From positions 496,001 to 560,000 of the forward strand of contig JAHLEZ010000009.1 in the NCBI GenBank assembly GCA_020726505.1: a DNA stretch of 64,000 nt, in the 5' to 3' direction. The notes below the pieces were generated by a model. It was not told the DNA's origin, did no database searches, and was given only the letters and a program-made list of their open reading frames with translations. This DNA comes from Leptodontidium sp. MPI-SDFR-AT-0119 (Eukaryota; Ascomycota; Leotiomycetes; Helotiales; Leptodontidiaceae). The position numbers were made by a program, and so were the translations under genes. Shown piece after piece: positions 12,780-25,194 of the stretch (positions are counted from its first letter, which is position 1; the number at the start of each line of letters is the position of its first letter).

Positions 12780-14235
12780 TGCCCGATACCTAATAACACT
12801 CAAGACTCCTAAGGATATGACTAAAAAGCAGTTTCGAGTCTTTAAACGGGAAGCTTTGAATTATAGTATATATAGTCGCCGGATTTAGAGGCTCTTTATA
12901 AAAGGTTCTACTATTAAGCTTGTTATTGACACTAATAAGGAGAAGGAAATTATACTTTGGAGTTACTATAACAATTCTAGTCATAAAGGGAGAGAAAGTA
13001 CTTACTACCGCATCGTTACGCGGTACTTTTAGAAGGGACTATTTACTAACTATATAAAATACGTCCGAACATATAAGAATTGTTAATTCTGATCAACGAA
13101 GCGTCTTAAGGAGCCTCTTTACTTTATAGTATTAAATGGACTTATAGAAAAGTAAGTATTAAATGTTACTTATATACCACTATATAAGGGAAAAGGCTAC
13201 CTTGTTATTACAAGAGACGACATGAGTAAATAGACTGAAGCTAGAGCTCTCTTTACTAAAGAGGCTAAACACATCGCTGCTTTTATTTAGGAAGATATTA
13301 TTTGCCGTCATAAGTTATTTTAGAGACTTGTTATAAATAAAGGAACTGAGAATATAAGGGAAGTACTAGAACTACTTAACAAAATAGAAGTCGAGCGAAT
13401 CAAGATCTCGGTATATAACGCTAGAGCCAATGGAATAATCAAACGAGACTATAGACTTATTAAGAATGCTTTGTCAAAAATGGAAGGACGTTAGATTAAT
13501 AACCTTTCCGTAGTATTGTTTGTTAATAGAACTATTATATATAGTCTAACTAATTACACACTATTTTATATAGTATACGGTAGGGAGGCGATCTTACTTA
13601 TTAAGACAAGAAACTTAATATAGAGAACGTTATTTACTAAGGAGGTTTGTGACTAATTAAAGTTACTATAGCTTAAGGCTACACAGTTTCAAATAAGACA
13701 GGAACACATTAATAAGGCTATCTTCAGGAAGACTCGGCGTCGTCAAGAAGGCAAGGAAGTCTTTAATCTCAAACACGACATACGGAAGAGACTATTTAAA
13801 AAGAAAGACTTAGTCTTCTAATAAGACTTAGTACGAGAGAATGATATGTCCTCAAACCGAGCACTCGACTTCAGGTGGCTAAGTCCCTACGAGATCGCTG
13901 AAACCTATACTAATAAAGGTTATTACAGACTTAAGGAACTCGGCGATAATAGCCCCTAGCTACGACAAACCTTCGCCGGCAATAAGCTCAAGCTCTTCTA
14001 CAAGAGAAATAACTTCATTTACAACGATAGTAATAAAGTAGGAGAGGCCTCTAGCGAAGACGACAACTTAACCTCTCTAAATCTTGAACTAGACATTAAT
14101 TTATAATACCTTAACGACCCCGAATTCTTAGAGAACCCTACGATTCCGACGATATAGCGTGTTAGGGACGATAAGATAGTAATTAGAGTCCCTAAATTAT
14201 TAGTATAATAGCGCAGCGAGTACTAAGTAGTGTCT
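12780..14235 (+). pseudogene. Gypsy-B integrase
   Basis: This is a DDE integrase of Ty3/Gypsy type. The core shows YLVITRDDMSKQTEARAL (first Asp region, near 13,200), VINKGTENIR (second catalytic region, D to N) and NARANGIIKR before the third. A GPY/F-like module follows (LFYIVYGREAILLI near 13,560). The C-terminus runs through WLSPYEIAETY to about 14,235. Gypsy-A carries the same gene at 480-1,997, where the small LTR element interrupts its tail. It is non-functional through RIP stops and changed catalytic residues. Confidence 0.85.
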
Positions 14236-17200
14236 AACTTAAAATAAACATATATACTCTACACGCTAGTGTCGCCGACAATATTTCTTTAGTTAAATAA
14301 ACCTGGCCCTAATAACTGTCACTCACTTCTACGAGTAACCGTCGCGACACAAAACTTAAAGCTAACACGTCAGTATCGACGCTTTAGTGTTAAGGAGCTA
14401 GTACAAGGACGCACCCTTAGTCTTTAAAGGGGGGGACGACATATTACCGCATATTAAAATCATCAAAATGATTACTAAACCGACTTCGTATTACTAAGAA
14501 CTACAATTCAGGACACCTTAGTATTATAACAAATACAAAGAAGAGCCTATATAGCCCTAAGTAAGTCAGAGAGAATATTAGCCCCGCGTTATAAGAATAC
14601 TTATCTCTTGGAGTAAAACTTAATAAGAAACTAGCGCCTTTATAAATTACCTGCCGTATACGAATATATAATAGGTTTAAAACGAGACTACTATTATTAA
14701 GCTAGCGATATTCTAGGCGGCAGAAAGTAACTTCGTTTAAATAGGCCAGTTATTAGGCTTAATCCGCAAGACTAGATTCTAAAACAGTAAGTTAAACTTA
14801 TAGCTTAGGCTAGAAATTCGAGTTTAACGTGTTAGACACTCTAAAGAATATAGACGCAATATACCCAGGCGCTAACTCTCGGCAATTAATAAAAAAAGAA
14901 GAAACAACGAAGTAAGTCTATTATTCCTAAGGACAAAGCTAATACTTATAGAGCCATTAACCTTAATGTAGCGCACAGCGATTTATGAAGGACGACACTA
15001 AGAGCACTATTGACAAACTAGCCTTGAACTAGTAAACAGATTACACGATTTATATAAGGCAGGCAGAAGTCTAAGAAATCTCCTAGCGAAGAGCCAATAA
15101 CACGCTCGGAATTAGAGCCGTGCTCTCTGAAACCTCAAAGACTATCCACAATAGCCTCAGATTTAAGAATTTGCCAGTTAACACTCTCGTTAATAAGCCT
15201 AAACAAGTCTTAAGGAGGTTCACAATTTATTTAAGAAGATCTCTTATCATAGGCGATAGAATATAGCCAACGCTAACCCCACCCCACGTATTAGAGGTCT
15301 AAGTATATTATCGGCCGACGACCCCTAGCTAATAAACCTTTCAGGGATCGAGTATTAGTCGACTACCCCTAATTAGCTCTATTTAAAGTCTCTCGCCTAC
15401 TAAGTTAAGGCCCCTTTTATATATACGTCGATACTTTTTAGTCCCTTCGTATCGGAAAGTCTAAAAGAATAAAGACTTCTCTTGCCGTTTACTAGTACTA
15501 ATAGACAAGAGGTAATATACTTCGCACTCAGAGTATTAGCAGGAGACTACAAGTTATAGACAACTTTCAAATATAATATAATAGTTCTACGATTATAATA
15601 GACTTATAAGTAAAAGTGCCGCCATTCTAGGCTCGTATTAATATCGCTGAAGTAATAAAGACTCTATACCCTCGACCTCTAATTAGGTTTAATATTGAGT
15701 ACTAGTAACTAATTAAGGCTAAGGGAGCGACCTTAAGTATTCTCATAAATGTTTTGTCACCGCTTACTACATTATTCCGAGAGGTGTCGTTAAGTAAAAC
15801 AGACAAGGACAAAGCTAATAACTTATAGAGTAACTAGTTAAGAGTTAAGTCTAGCTTCGACCTCGAGATTAACAACAAGTTCTTTAACCCCTATTAAAGA
15901 ATTAAAGTAATTAAGAGACCTTAACTAAGACTAAACCACTATTCTGAGAAGACCTCTAGCTAATAAGACCCTACAGTATGCCATCTTATGCTTAGCTATT
16001 GCTAGCTCAATAATACTTAAGTTAACTAAACTCTTTTGCCCCCAAAAAGCTCAGCTGTTTCAAAGACCCTCTATTAGTTTTAATAATAGGAGGTGACTTA
16101 CCTGTCAAGGGGAGAAGGGGCTATTTCTATTACACTAAGAACTAAGAACTTATTATAGCCTCTTAACCCTACTCGACGCATTACGACCGTTAGTTTTCTC
16201 ACTCCTCCCGGCTTTCTGCCATAAACCTTCGAAGTTAGCGGATCTAGCCTTTACCCTATCTAACTAACTAATTAATAAAAGACTAACGGAATAATGTCAC
16301 TTATCTTTAGTAGTGTGACTTATATAGGTGTAATAAGAGCGTATTTATAGAGGGACCTAAAAGTTACTTAGTGACTTATTACTAAAGGAAGATTAGTACA
16401 ACGCGACACGCACGTTTTTAGCCTAAGGGGTAGAGTTTAATACGAGTAGTCGCACGAGGTGGCCTTAATTCCTATTAGTTTACGAACTTAAAGAAGACAG
16501 ATAGTATCGTTTCCTTGACTTATAGAGAGAATATAAGCACTGGCGCTGCGAAGAAGTTAGACAGTTTAATACTTAGCTAGATAACGTCAAGGTAAAGTTT
16601 TAGAGTTTACTTTAGTTACTTCTTAAAACACGAGTTAAAGATTAATAACCTTAGCGGTACCTCAAATCGCCACAGGAAAAGTGTTAGTATAATCTGTGAA
16701 TAGCTAGTTAAGTATAAGAAAAGAGATAAGAGTATAACTCACGAAGTTAAGACGTGTTAAGACCTCTATAGTATTAACCTTTAGTATTAAAGCTAAGAGC
16801 GTTTAGGCTAAGATAAAGCGAACCGATTTTAATAACACCTCTAAGGTAGCTGACAACAAAGGACTCTTCTCGAAAGTCTACGACGAGTTAGTAGAGCTCA
16901 AATAGTATTATAAAAGGTCAACTCACCGCGTTAAAGCGACTTGACTTTATACTAAAGTTACTGTTTGGAGATTAAGGTGCGGAATACTAAGGAGAGACTA
17001 TATATAAGTCAACGTAAGTGTTATATTAAAGTTATTGCTCGACAGGAAGAAAAGCAAGGAAAAGCTCTCTACTACGTCACCTCTACGACTAAGTAATAGC
17101 GAAGTTCAAGGTGCTAAGCTCTAATAGCGCGCTGAAGTTAATAGTGAAGGCCAAGGTTATTACCCTAAAGGTACTAAATAACGAAGAATTAGCGGCAGAG

Positions 17201-17680
17201 AGACCTTTAAAGATACCTAGAGTTATAGTAGCTAAAGTTATTATTAAATAGAAGAAGATCTTGCCTTAGTAGTATAAGAAAAGTAATAGTAAAGTCGATC
17301 TTAATATAAGCTTAGCGGGGAAGTTTACTTTCTTTAGAGGTGTTATAACGAGAGAAAGTATAAGAAGTGTTATTTAATTAATAGAAAGAAGGAGGAAAGA
17401 AATCAAGACGCGTTGAGGTACTTTATAGAGAGAATAGTACTAAGGAGAAGTTGTTATATTTAGGGAGTTAAAGTTAGAAAGTTAGTGGGGGAGAGCCAGC
17501 CTTATATAGGGGGGCAGGAAGGTGCTAAGCGAGACGATTATTTACTTCAAAAGTAATAGGTCAACTATCACGGGACTTTATATACACTAGCTATATAGCA
17601 TCCTACTAACGATTTGAGACGCTTTAATTAGTTGTTTACTTCTTTTTAGTATATATTACTCGAGGGCAAGCAGAGTCTTT
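14236..17680 (+). other. Gypsy-B post-integrase module of unknown function
   Basis: About 3.4 kb lies between the end of pol and the 3' polypurine tract, where most Ty3/Gypsy elements have only a short untranslated segment. A first polypurine-like run (tttaaagggggggacgac) lies at about 14,423-14,440, and a near copy at about 17,678-17,695 sits next to the 3' LTR. The module is conserved with Gypsy-A (3241-5720 and 17977-18891). An ATG at 14468 opens a frame readable through TAA/TAG for most of the length, but other frames can be read the same way, so no protein is claimed. It may be an extra ORF in the env position or captured sequence. Confidence 0.5.
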
Positions 17681-17695
17681 AAAGGGGGGGACGCA

Positions 17696-17976
17696 TGTAG
17701 TAGGGACAGCCCCTAATTTCTTTTGTCACATGACTAGGCTAGTCCTTCGCACATATAAGGAGCTAACACTTGACTATAGAACGTCAAGAACGTAACACCA
17801 AATATATTCTATTTATTAAAACCTTTTCCCTCCCTTCCTTTGCCGATTCGTACTCTCTAAATATGTGATATCTTTAGATTTGATTGATCTATTATTTATA
17901 GAGCCTAGAATCTCCTCCGGTAGCTCGCTACATGCTACCCTCTTGTTGTGTGGATTGGGGGTTCGTCCCTCCCACA
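17696..17976 (+). repeat. Gypsy-B 3' LTR
   Basis: This 281-bp LTR starts TGTAGTAGGGACAGC and ends CTCCCACA, and is followed by target duplication GTAT. It retains more unmutated dinucleotides (ATGTGATATC, TTGTGTGG) than the 5' LTR, so the two ends were mutated unequally. Confidence 0.92.
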
Positions 17977-18891
17977 GTATTAAGGCTAAGAACGCCTAGG
18001 CTAAGATAAAGCGAACTGATCTTAATAACACCTCCAAGATGGCTAATAACGAAGGACTCTTCTTAAAGGTTTACGACGAGTTAGTAAAGCTCAGAATAGT
18101 ATTGTAGAAGGTCAACTTACAGCGTTAAGGCGACTTAGTTTTATATTGAAGTTATTGTTTAGAGATCGAGGCACGGAGAGCTAAGGAGAGACTACGCACA
18201 GGTCAACGTAGGTGTTATATTGAAGTTGTTGCTCGACAAGAAGAAAAGCAAGCAAGAAAGGCTCTCGACTACGTCACCTCTGCGACCAGGCAACAGCAAA
18301 GTTGAAGGTGTTGAGCTCTAATGGCGCGCTAGAGTTAATAATAAAGGCTAAGGTTGTTGCCTTAAAAGGTACCAAACAGTAAAGAATTAGCGGTAGAGAG
18401 ACCTTTGAGGATTCTTAGAGTTATAGTAGCTAAAGTTATTGTTGAATAAAAGGAGATCTTGCCTTAATAGTGTAAGGAAGTATAATAGTGAAGTCGATCT
18501 TGACATGAGCTTAGCGGAGAAGTTTACTTTCTTTAGAGGATTAAAGTAAGAGAAGGTGTAAGAGGTGTTGTTTAATTAATAAAAGGAGGAGTAAAGAAGT
18601 TAACGTATATTAAGGTGCTTTATAAAAGGAATAGTATTAAGAAAAGGTTGTTATATTTAGAGAGTTAAAGTTGGAAAGTTGGTGGGGGAAAGTTAACTTT
18701 ATAAAGGTAGGCTAGCGGCGCTAAGTGAGGCGATTGTTTGCTTCTAAAGGTAATAAGTTAATTGTCACGGGACTTCTTTTTTACTAAGCTTCTTATTAAC
18801 AACGTTAATTTATGGAGCTTTTAATTAGTGGAGTGTTTCTTTTGTATTGAGTCGCTCGAGGGCGAGTATGATTTTTGAAGAGGGGGACGAA
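17977..18891 (+). other. Gypsy-A post-integrase module, right part
   Basis: This is the continuation of Gypsy-A after Gypsy-B, collinear with 16,784-17,695. A short lysine/cysteine stretch (RRCKRCCLIN near 18,545-18,580 in one frame) hints at a former zinc-binding segment. The Gypsy-B counterpart shows CNERKYKKCYLIN in another phase after a 1-nt indel, so the frame is uncertain. It ends in the polypurine tract before the 3' LTR. Confidence 0.5.
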
Positions 18892-19174
18892 TATAGTAGG
18901 GAAGGCTTTAGTAGCTCCTTTGTCACTTAACCGGATAGGCTCTTTCTATATAAAAGGGTTTATTACTTAAAAACAACTCAACAACTAAGAACTTTTTATA
19001 GATATTATTTAATACACTTTTTTCTCCTCCCCTCCCTCGACTTTTCATACTCTTTAGATATATATTATCTTTAGATTTGATCAATCCGCGATTTCCTACA
19101 CTTAGAGTCTCCCCCGTACCTCACTACATGCTACCCTCTTGTTGTGTGGTTTATTAGGCTTTTTCCCTCCCACA
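18892..19174 (+). repeat. Gypsy-A 3' LTR
   Basis: This LTR of about 283 bp starts TATAGTAGGG (RIP-altered TGTAGTAGGG) and ends CTCCCACA. It aligns with both Gypsy-B LTRs but with many more differences, including indels, so Gypsy-A is an older or distinct subfamily member. The matching 5' LTR lies outside the window. Confidence 0.85.
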
Positions 19175-19189
19175 AAACTTTTAATAAAT

Positions 19190-22100
19190 GTATTTAAAGC
19201 TCCTTAACTTAAGATCTATGATTACTAAAGTTCAAGAGAGCTCTAAAGAGCTCGAATTTCTAGCGAGACAAATTCTTCGTAAGACTATCAGTAGGCATAT
19301 CAGTAGTTAAAAGATATATTACTTTAAAGGATCCGCGAGTATACTCTTATTTTAGTCATATATTATAAATATCAATATAGCGGAGCTTTATCGCGATCCT
19401 TTTAGTATTATTTACAACGAGCTTAATAGTTTGTTAATTATTACACAAAATCTCCTACGTCTCACCTAAATTAAGAGCCAGATTTTTAAAGAAGTACTAG
19501 AGAGCTATAGTCTCTTTACTTATATACTCTAATATAAGTAGTTTTACTTCAGTTATTAAAGTAGTAATTATTACTTGTCTTAATACTTTCTAAATTACTA
19601 GCCTACTAAACAGAAAGATCACGTAACCTTAGGATAATCGTTATGTTTTTATATTATTAGCGAAAGAGGCGTCGGAGGCAATAATAATTACTTTATTATA
19701 GTGCCCACCGTAAATAATACCTAGAAAGCGCGTACTAAACAAGTAGTAAATGAGCTAATGTATTACGGTAAAGTGTTTAGGCCTAGGATTTGTTGCAAAT
19801 TATAAGAGCAGGGCAATTGTATATATAATATCCGGTCTTATAATAATTACTACGTATAAGATAAAGCCTACTTTCTCCTAGTATACTTTAATGTATTTCT
19901 TGGAAGCTTGTCTTATGTACTTAACAAGATTGATTTATAGTAGCAGTGTCGTTAAATAATTACCATTTGCCTACTTAAATTTGCGAGCGATCTTCTTAAG
20001 ATACTAGTTATAGACTAAAGAGATCGTTTTGCGCTTTTAATTACGTAATACTTTAATCCCTAAGAATTACTTAATGTTTCTAAGATTATATATATTATAT
20101 ACTTAATTTAAATACTTAATAATATCTTATTTAAGCTTTTAATTATCTTAATAGTAAAGTACTTAGATATTATCTACGTAAAAGAGGATTAAGATTTTGT
20201 ATTTAAGATTTATAAATTTATAAGGCTCCTCTAAGTAAAGAGAGAGTCTTAAATTAGTCAAAGTCTTACTTATATACTTGTACTAAAGGTAAGGGGAATC
20301 ACGTATTTTATAAAACGCACGATTAACTCGTAATACTTAATTAGGTTATTAAAAACTAAGTAAGAATTAGTAGTATACTATTTTACTATTTATATTTTTT
20401 AAGGCGTTAATAAAGGCATTAACCACGTTAAAGCACTTAACTTCTAAATTAAAATAGGCTACGAGCGCTATAGCGATTCTAAAAGACTTCGTAGAGAGTA
20501 TACTAGCGTATATTAATATAATTATTACCTCACTTTAAAGATCACCCTGAACTACTATTCGAGAGCGGCATCTTAAGATATATCCGTCTTTATTTAGCTT
20601 ATACTTAAAGACTTACATAAGCGGGACGAGTGTATTTATAATACTTAAATCGTACTTTTATAAGTATTAGTATTTATATTTGTTTATATTCCCTATTTTT
20701 AACTTATAGTCTTTTAGAAACCACTTTCTTATTAAGTAGTTCCTAAGATTACTTTACTTCTTTAGCTCTAGTGGAAGATCTTGGACTTTAACTTTAAGAA
20801 GTGGGAGCTTCCCTTTTAATAGCGGGTAATTTACTTACATTATTATCGCGATTACTAAATACACTATCTTAATTAATTCCTTAAAATCGTCTTATTCTTT
20901 TTAAGACATATATTAATTAGGCATAAGCTTATAAAAAAGCTAGTTAATTTCGGATTAAAGATTACTATACTAAGTTAGGGTATACTTATTAAAGTCTATA
21001 CTCCTAAGGTTTAAGTTACTCCTAAAATTAAGGTTACCTTTTTAAGAGCGCGTTTTTTTAAAGATAATAGTAAGCGTTATAAATACTTTATTACCTTTAC
21101 CCCTTTTACGCGGTCTTCCTCTTTTTCTTGTACTCCTTACTAGCTTTTCTCGAGCACTTAAAGTTTTAAATTAAGCCGTAGCGGCCTTAACCTTTATTTA
21201 AGAGCGTGTTATTACTCTCGTTTGTCCTCGTACGTTTAAATAAGCTTTAACGCTTTAGTCCGAGAGCGCGTCACTACTTTTAATAACGAGTCCGAGGCAC
21301 TAAAGGCTTGCCCTTAAAGAGTTAATTACTTTAGACTTTTATTCGTAACTTCTTAAGTTACTTAATTAAAGTTTTTAGTTAATTCCTTTAGTACTTCTTC
21401 TAGTAGTAGTAACTCCACTCGCGGGTAATCCGCTTTTAAAGTGAATAACAGTATTTAAATCTCGAGTCTAGAAGCTTGAGACGGACCTTTAGCTTAGTCT
21501 TATAATTCGTTTAACGCTTAATTTATAAGTTATATATTCTTCCTTAAACGTGATTCCTCTAAGTCTTATTTTATACCTAGCGTAAGCCTTAAGTCGTACG
21601 TACTCGACCTTTACTTCCTGCCCTCTACTAGTACTTTAACTAGCGCATCGTCTAGTATAAGAGTAACTTTAGGAGTTAAAAGTCCCGTTGTAATACTCGG
21701 TTCTTTAGTATCCTTTACCCCCGAGTTTTAATTTTCTAAAGTAGTAATTAGTCCCTTAACAGGCTTAGAAAGTGATATTAAAACGCTTTTAATTATAACT
21801 ATTACTTCCTTAATAATCTTATTACTTGTAATGTTCTTTAGGATTCCGGCCTAGTTTACGATTAATTTATCTTCTTCGATAAGATCGCAAATCGACTAAG
21901 CTTTCTTAACTATAATTATTACTTCTTCTTAACTTAACGTGTAAAATAAGTCTTTATTAAAGCGTACGTTACGCGTGATAATAATTCGGTCGAGACGTAG
22001 CACCTAAATCTTATAAATATTGAAAGTATAAAAACTTACTAAGTATCTAATATATACACGCGCATTTACTTTAAACGCTTTTTTCTCTTGCCCTTTCGCT

Positions 22101-22900
22101 CGTTTTATTATTAATAAATATACTTTGTACCTAAAGACGTAGATCTTATTCTAATTTAGTCTAAGATTTATAGTAAGCTTTGTAACGAGCGCCGGATTAT
22201 ATTATCGAAAATAGTTACGAAACTACTAATCTAGTATTTCTAGTAGTAATTACTAATTATTTACCCGCCTAGGGCTCCTGTTATATAGGTAGATGCCTCC
22301 TAATGCGCATTTAATAGCTAGTTCCGCGAGGAGATTTACTAAGAGCCTCATTTTAATTCCCTTATTAATTTCTTTTTAGCTAGCCCTTTCGACGCCGCCA
22401 TTTAGCTTATAAATTAAGGTAAGTAAAAGCTCGAGTTCAATTTTAAACTTCTTAGCCTAGTTCTTATATCTCGTGAACTCATAGATAATAATAATTGCCT
22501 TTTCTTAGTCGTGTTTTAGTTTACATATCGAGAGTCCGAATTACCTACGAACCTAGTGTTTAAAGCTCTCGATATATTCGAAGACTATATTATACTTCTT
22601 ATTTTAGAAAGTATAACCTACGAGTAGTCTATTATACTTATCTTTAAGTAAAAGAAACTAGGAGTTATTCTTAAATCTAATTAGATAATCGAAGAGATCT
22701 TAAGTAACTTTTTAAAATAATTTAAGTAATCGTCTCTCGATTAAGCGTCTAAAGATTACTTAAGATACGTGAGTAAGAGCGTAATACTTACATTTAATTT
22801 TCTTTATTACTTTAATAATCTTAATATTCTTGGTTAAGCTTATTAGCTTTCTTAAGGTATTTAGCCTTAAGTGTTTAAAGCGTAAATACTAATATATTTC
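19190..22900 (-). pseudogene. Copia-A pol: integrase, reverse transcriptase, RNase H
   Basis: On the minus strand the frame shows the Copia integrase C-terminal half (KMRLLVNLLAELAIKC, then IYLYNRSP at about 22,271-22,295). The RT catalytic block ILILFYVDNIQVLY has YVDN at 20,169-20,180 where YVDD is expected. The RNase H tail near 19,200-19,330 reads TDMPTDSLTK...KFELFRALL, matching the usual Copia ending T-D-x-L-T-K...F. Stops are TAA/TAG throughout. The catalytic D-to-N change is a G-to-A RIP event. Confidence 0.83.
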
Positions 22901-25194
22901 CGTATTTGTCCTCAATCTCTTATACTCTCGTGATAGTCTATAGAGTTTATTAATACTTCGTTTAAGCGTTAAAAATATTATAGTACTTGTAATACTAAAA
23001 GGGATCTCATGAGAGTTCGACGAATAATTAGAAAGCTCGTTAAATTCGAAGAATACAAGGTTTTACTTACGAATTAACTATCGTATAATTAAGTAGTCCC
23101 TTATAAGATCGTTTTCCTTCTTCTAACGCAAAGTGTAGTCTATTCTATAGTACTATAGCCCGCTATTATAAAGACGAGCTTCGAAGATAATGTTAATATA
23201 AAATCCTTTTATAATAGTAACGTCGTAAAGAGTTAAATCAAATAACTCCTTATCCGAGTTCTTAAGAGACCTCTTTATAACGCGAATTCCGTGTCCTATA
23301 ATTAGAAGTTAAAAGCTTTTATACTCTACAATATCCTTTAATTTAGACTTAATAAATAATCTTAGTTCTAGGAGCGATCAATTATTAACAAGATTAGTTA
23401 TATTATAACTATTAAAAAGAGTACTCGACGACAAGGGGTGGGCTAAGTCTTATATAAAATAGACACTAAGTTAATAATCTTTTGCGAGGCTTAAAAGGAT
23501 TACTACTTGTGCTTATGTGCCGCTTTTTACTTCTTTATTTGAGATGTTTCTAGGGAACGTAAACTTACTTTTGCCCTTATTACTAGCGCTTTTAATAACG
23601 TCTTTAGTAACTTAAAGTATTAGTTTGTTTAATCTAATCTAATCTCGTAGTCCCTTTTATTTACTACTAGTAAAGCGCTATTAGATTTGCTTTATTATAG
23701 CGTCATCTATTAGAGGATTTAGTTTAACATTTCTATTAAGGTCTTTTATATAGATCTTCTTATAAATAACAAGTTAAAGTCGAGTGTAATTTAAAGGGCT
23801 TTATTTATAGGTCTGATTATTTTAGTAAGGGCATAACTTCTCAGGGGATTTCCCTTTTAAAGGTTTACGAGCGTCCTTATTACCTTCTGACGTTACTCTA
23901 TTATTAAATAATTATTCGCTAAGAGTAGCGAAGTATCTATAACCTCGGGTTTTATGGCCTAATAAAAGAGCTTAATACTAAGGACTTAATTTATTAGCGT
24001 AAAAGAAGCGAGCTAGCTAATTAATCGTGTAGAGAGGGGGAAGACTAAGGGTCTTATACTCCTGAATTTTCTTATTTTAGCGCTTTATTTATAAATAATT
24101 AAAGTTTCTTACCGCTACTAAGAAATTAACTATATTAATTATTCTTTTCACGTCTGACATCTTATATAACTAAGCTTTCTAAATCAGCTCTTAGTAAGAC
24201 ATAATCTATGTGTAAGAGTTACTCTTTCCCTTAGTTTTAAGGGATTCTTAGTAGTCGTTTTGTGTCTAAGTTTGAATCAATATTTCCGTTTAATAAAGCA
24301 CCTTCTTAAGGGAACGAAGGATCGCCTGAATATTCATGCGCTTTTCTTGTACTACTCGAGCTACTATAATACTAAAGAATTACTTAGCTATACTCCTCTC
24401 GACCTAGTCGTAAAGTCTAAGGTAGTTAAACGCTTAGGACTGCCAAATTGCACTTTAAAGGACGTGCTTTTTAGCCTTAGCTTTTACCTACTCCCGGAGT
24501 GACTCAGGAGTTACAAGGTTAAGCCTTATTAGTAACGCTAGAAGCGGTTTAAACATTCTAAAGTTTCCCCCTACGCTAGGGGTTAAAGGCGTAAACGTTT
24601 GATTGCCTTCGCCTTCGGAACCTAGGCTAATAGTAGCTATACTACTTACTATAGTACTCGAAGATCCAGGAGCTCTCCTAGCGTTTCCTAGAATTACTAC
24701 TTAATTATTTATTGCCTAAGTCTTAAGCTATTCTCTGTAGGTATATATAAAGAGCTAGTAGTTTATGTTGTTTTTAGTATTAGGTTCCTTTGCGAGCTCT
24801 TTAATAGTTAAAGGAGTAGTGTTAAAGATTTCAAATAAAAACGCAGTATTTCTTTTATTAAGGTCGATATATAGCCAAAGTCCGAGCATATTTACTATAA
24901 GTATAAAGTGTACAAACTATACTAGCTAATCTTCTAGTTTATTATATAAGATCTTAGACGATAAGAGCCTAGTGGGTTCGTTAATACTTATAGAAGATAT
25001 ATCAAATAATTAATGTGTAATTGTGGAATTAAAAGTAAACGTTAAATAATCGTAGAACTTATTAACTGAAAATTCTTCTACAAATACGCCGTGTAGCTTA
25101 AGATGAGACAAGTGTGGCTCCTAACTGTCGTATAGAAGAAGAGTATTAGCTTAGGGGTTTAAAAGATTTTACGATCAAATGAGGTTCAAGAAAA
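22901..25194 (-). pseudogene. Copia-A gag/protease region and leader
   Basis: About 2.3 kb lies between the integrase and the 5' LTR, where Copia gag and protease belong. It is AT-rich and stop-filled. Only scattered segments can be read (for example ARDIRTRLRSL near the integrase junction), and no zinc knuckle could be placed. The call rests on position. An 80-codon plus-strand opening at 24,260-24,502 is treated as a shadow. Confidence 0.5.

Larger units (their letters stand above)
5721..17976 (+). mobile_element. Gypsy-B: complete Ty3/Gypsy element nested in its own family
   Basis: This complete LTR element of about 12.26 kb has two 281-bp LTRs (5721-6001, 17696-17976) and a 4-bp target duplication GTAT (5717-5720, 17977-17980). 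The internal order is leader, gag (from 6881), aspartic protease (about 9,900-10,340), reverse transcriptase (about 11,150-11,950), RNase H (about 12,050-12,480), integrase (about 12,780-14,110), an unexplained 3.4-kb module, then a polypurine tract (aaaggggggg, 17681-17690). The order RT-RNase H-integrase places it in Ty3/Gypsy. It sits in Gypsy-A at a position whose intact counterpart is visible inside Gypsy-B itself near 16,778-16,800, which confirms the insertion point. It is unusually long for a fungal Gypsy because of the 3' module and long leader. All frames are broken by RIP. Confidence 0.92.
1..19174 (+). mobile_element. Gypsy-A: outer Ty3/Gypsy LTR retrotransposon, 3' part
   Basis: This is the 3' portion of a plus-strand Ty3/Gypsy element. 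It enters the window inside RNase H and ends with its 3' LTR at 18892-19174. Its own sequence lies at 1-2002, 3241-5720 and 17977-19174; the rest is two later insertions. Segment 1-5720 aligns almost base for base with 12,211-16,783 of Gypsy-B, and 17977-18891 with 16,784-17,695, so both belong to one family. The polypurine tract (agagggggacgaa) ends just before the LTR. Differences between the copies are mostly C/T and G/A, and stops are dense, as expected after RIP. It appears to have inserted just past the RNase H end of Copia-A. Its 5' half and 5' LTR are outside the window. Confidence 0.88.

Noticed and set aside
14468..17660. A single protein of about 1,050 residues in the Gypsy post-integrase module
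   Set aside because: Reading TAA/TAG as former Gln/Trp makes almost any frame look open in RIP-mutated DNA. Other frames read equally well in parts, so the frame cannot be asserted without a consensus of copies.
24260..24502. 80-codon plus-strand frame
   Set aside because: It lies opposite to the Copia-A gag region, shows no recognisable domain and sits in AT-rich sequence where such openings are expected by chance.
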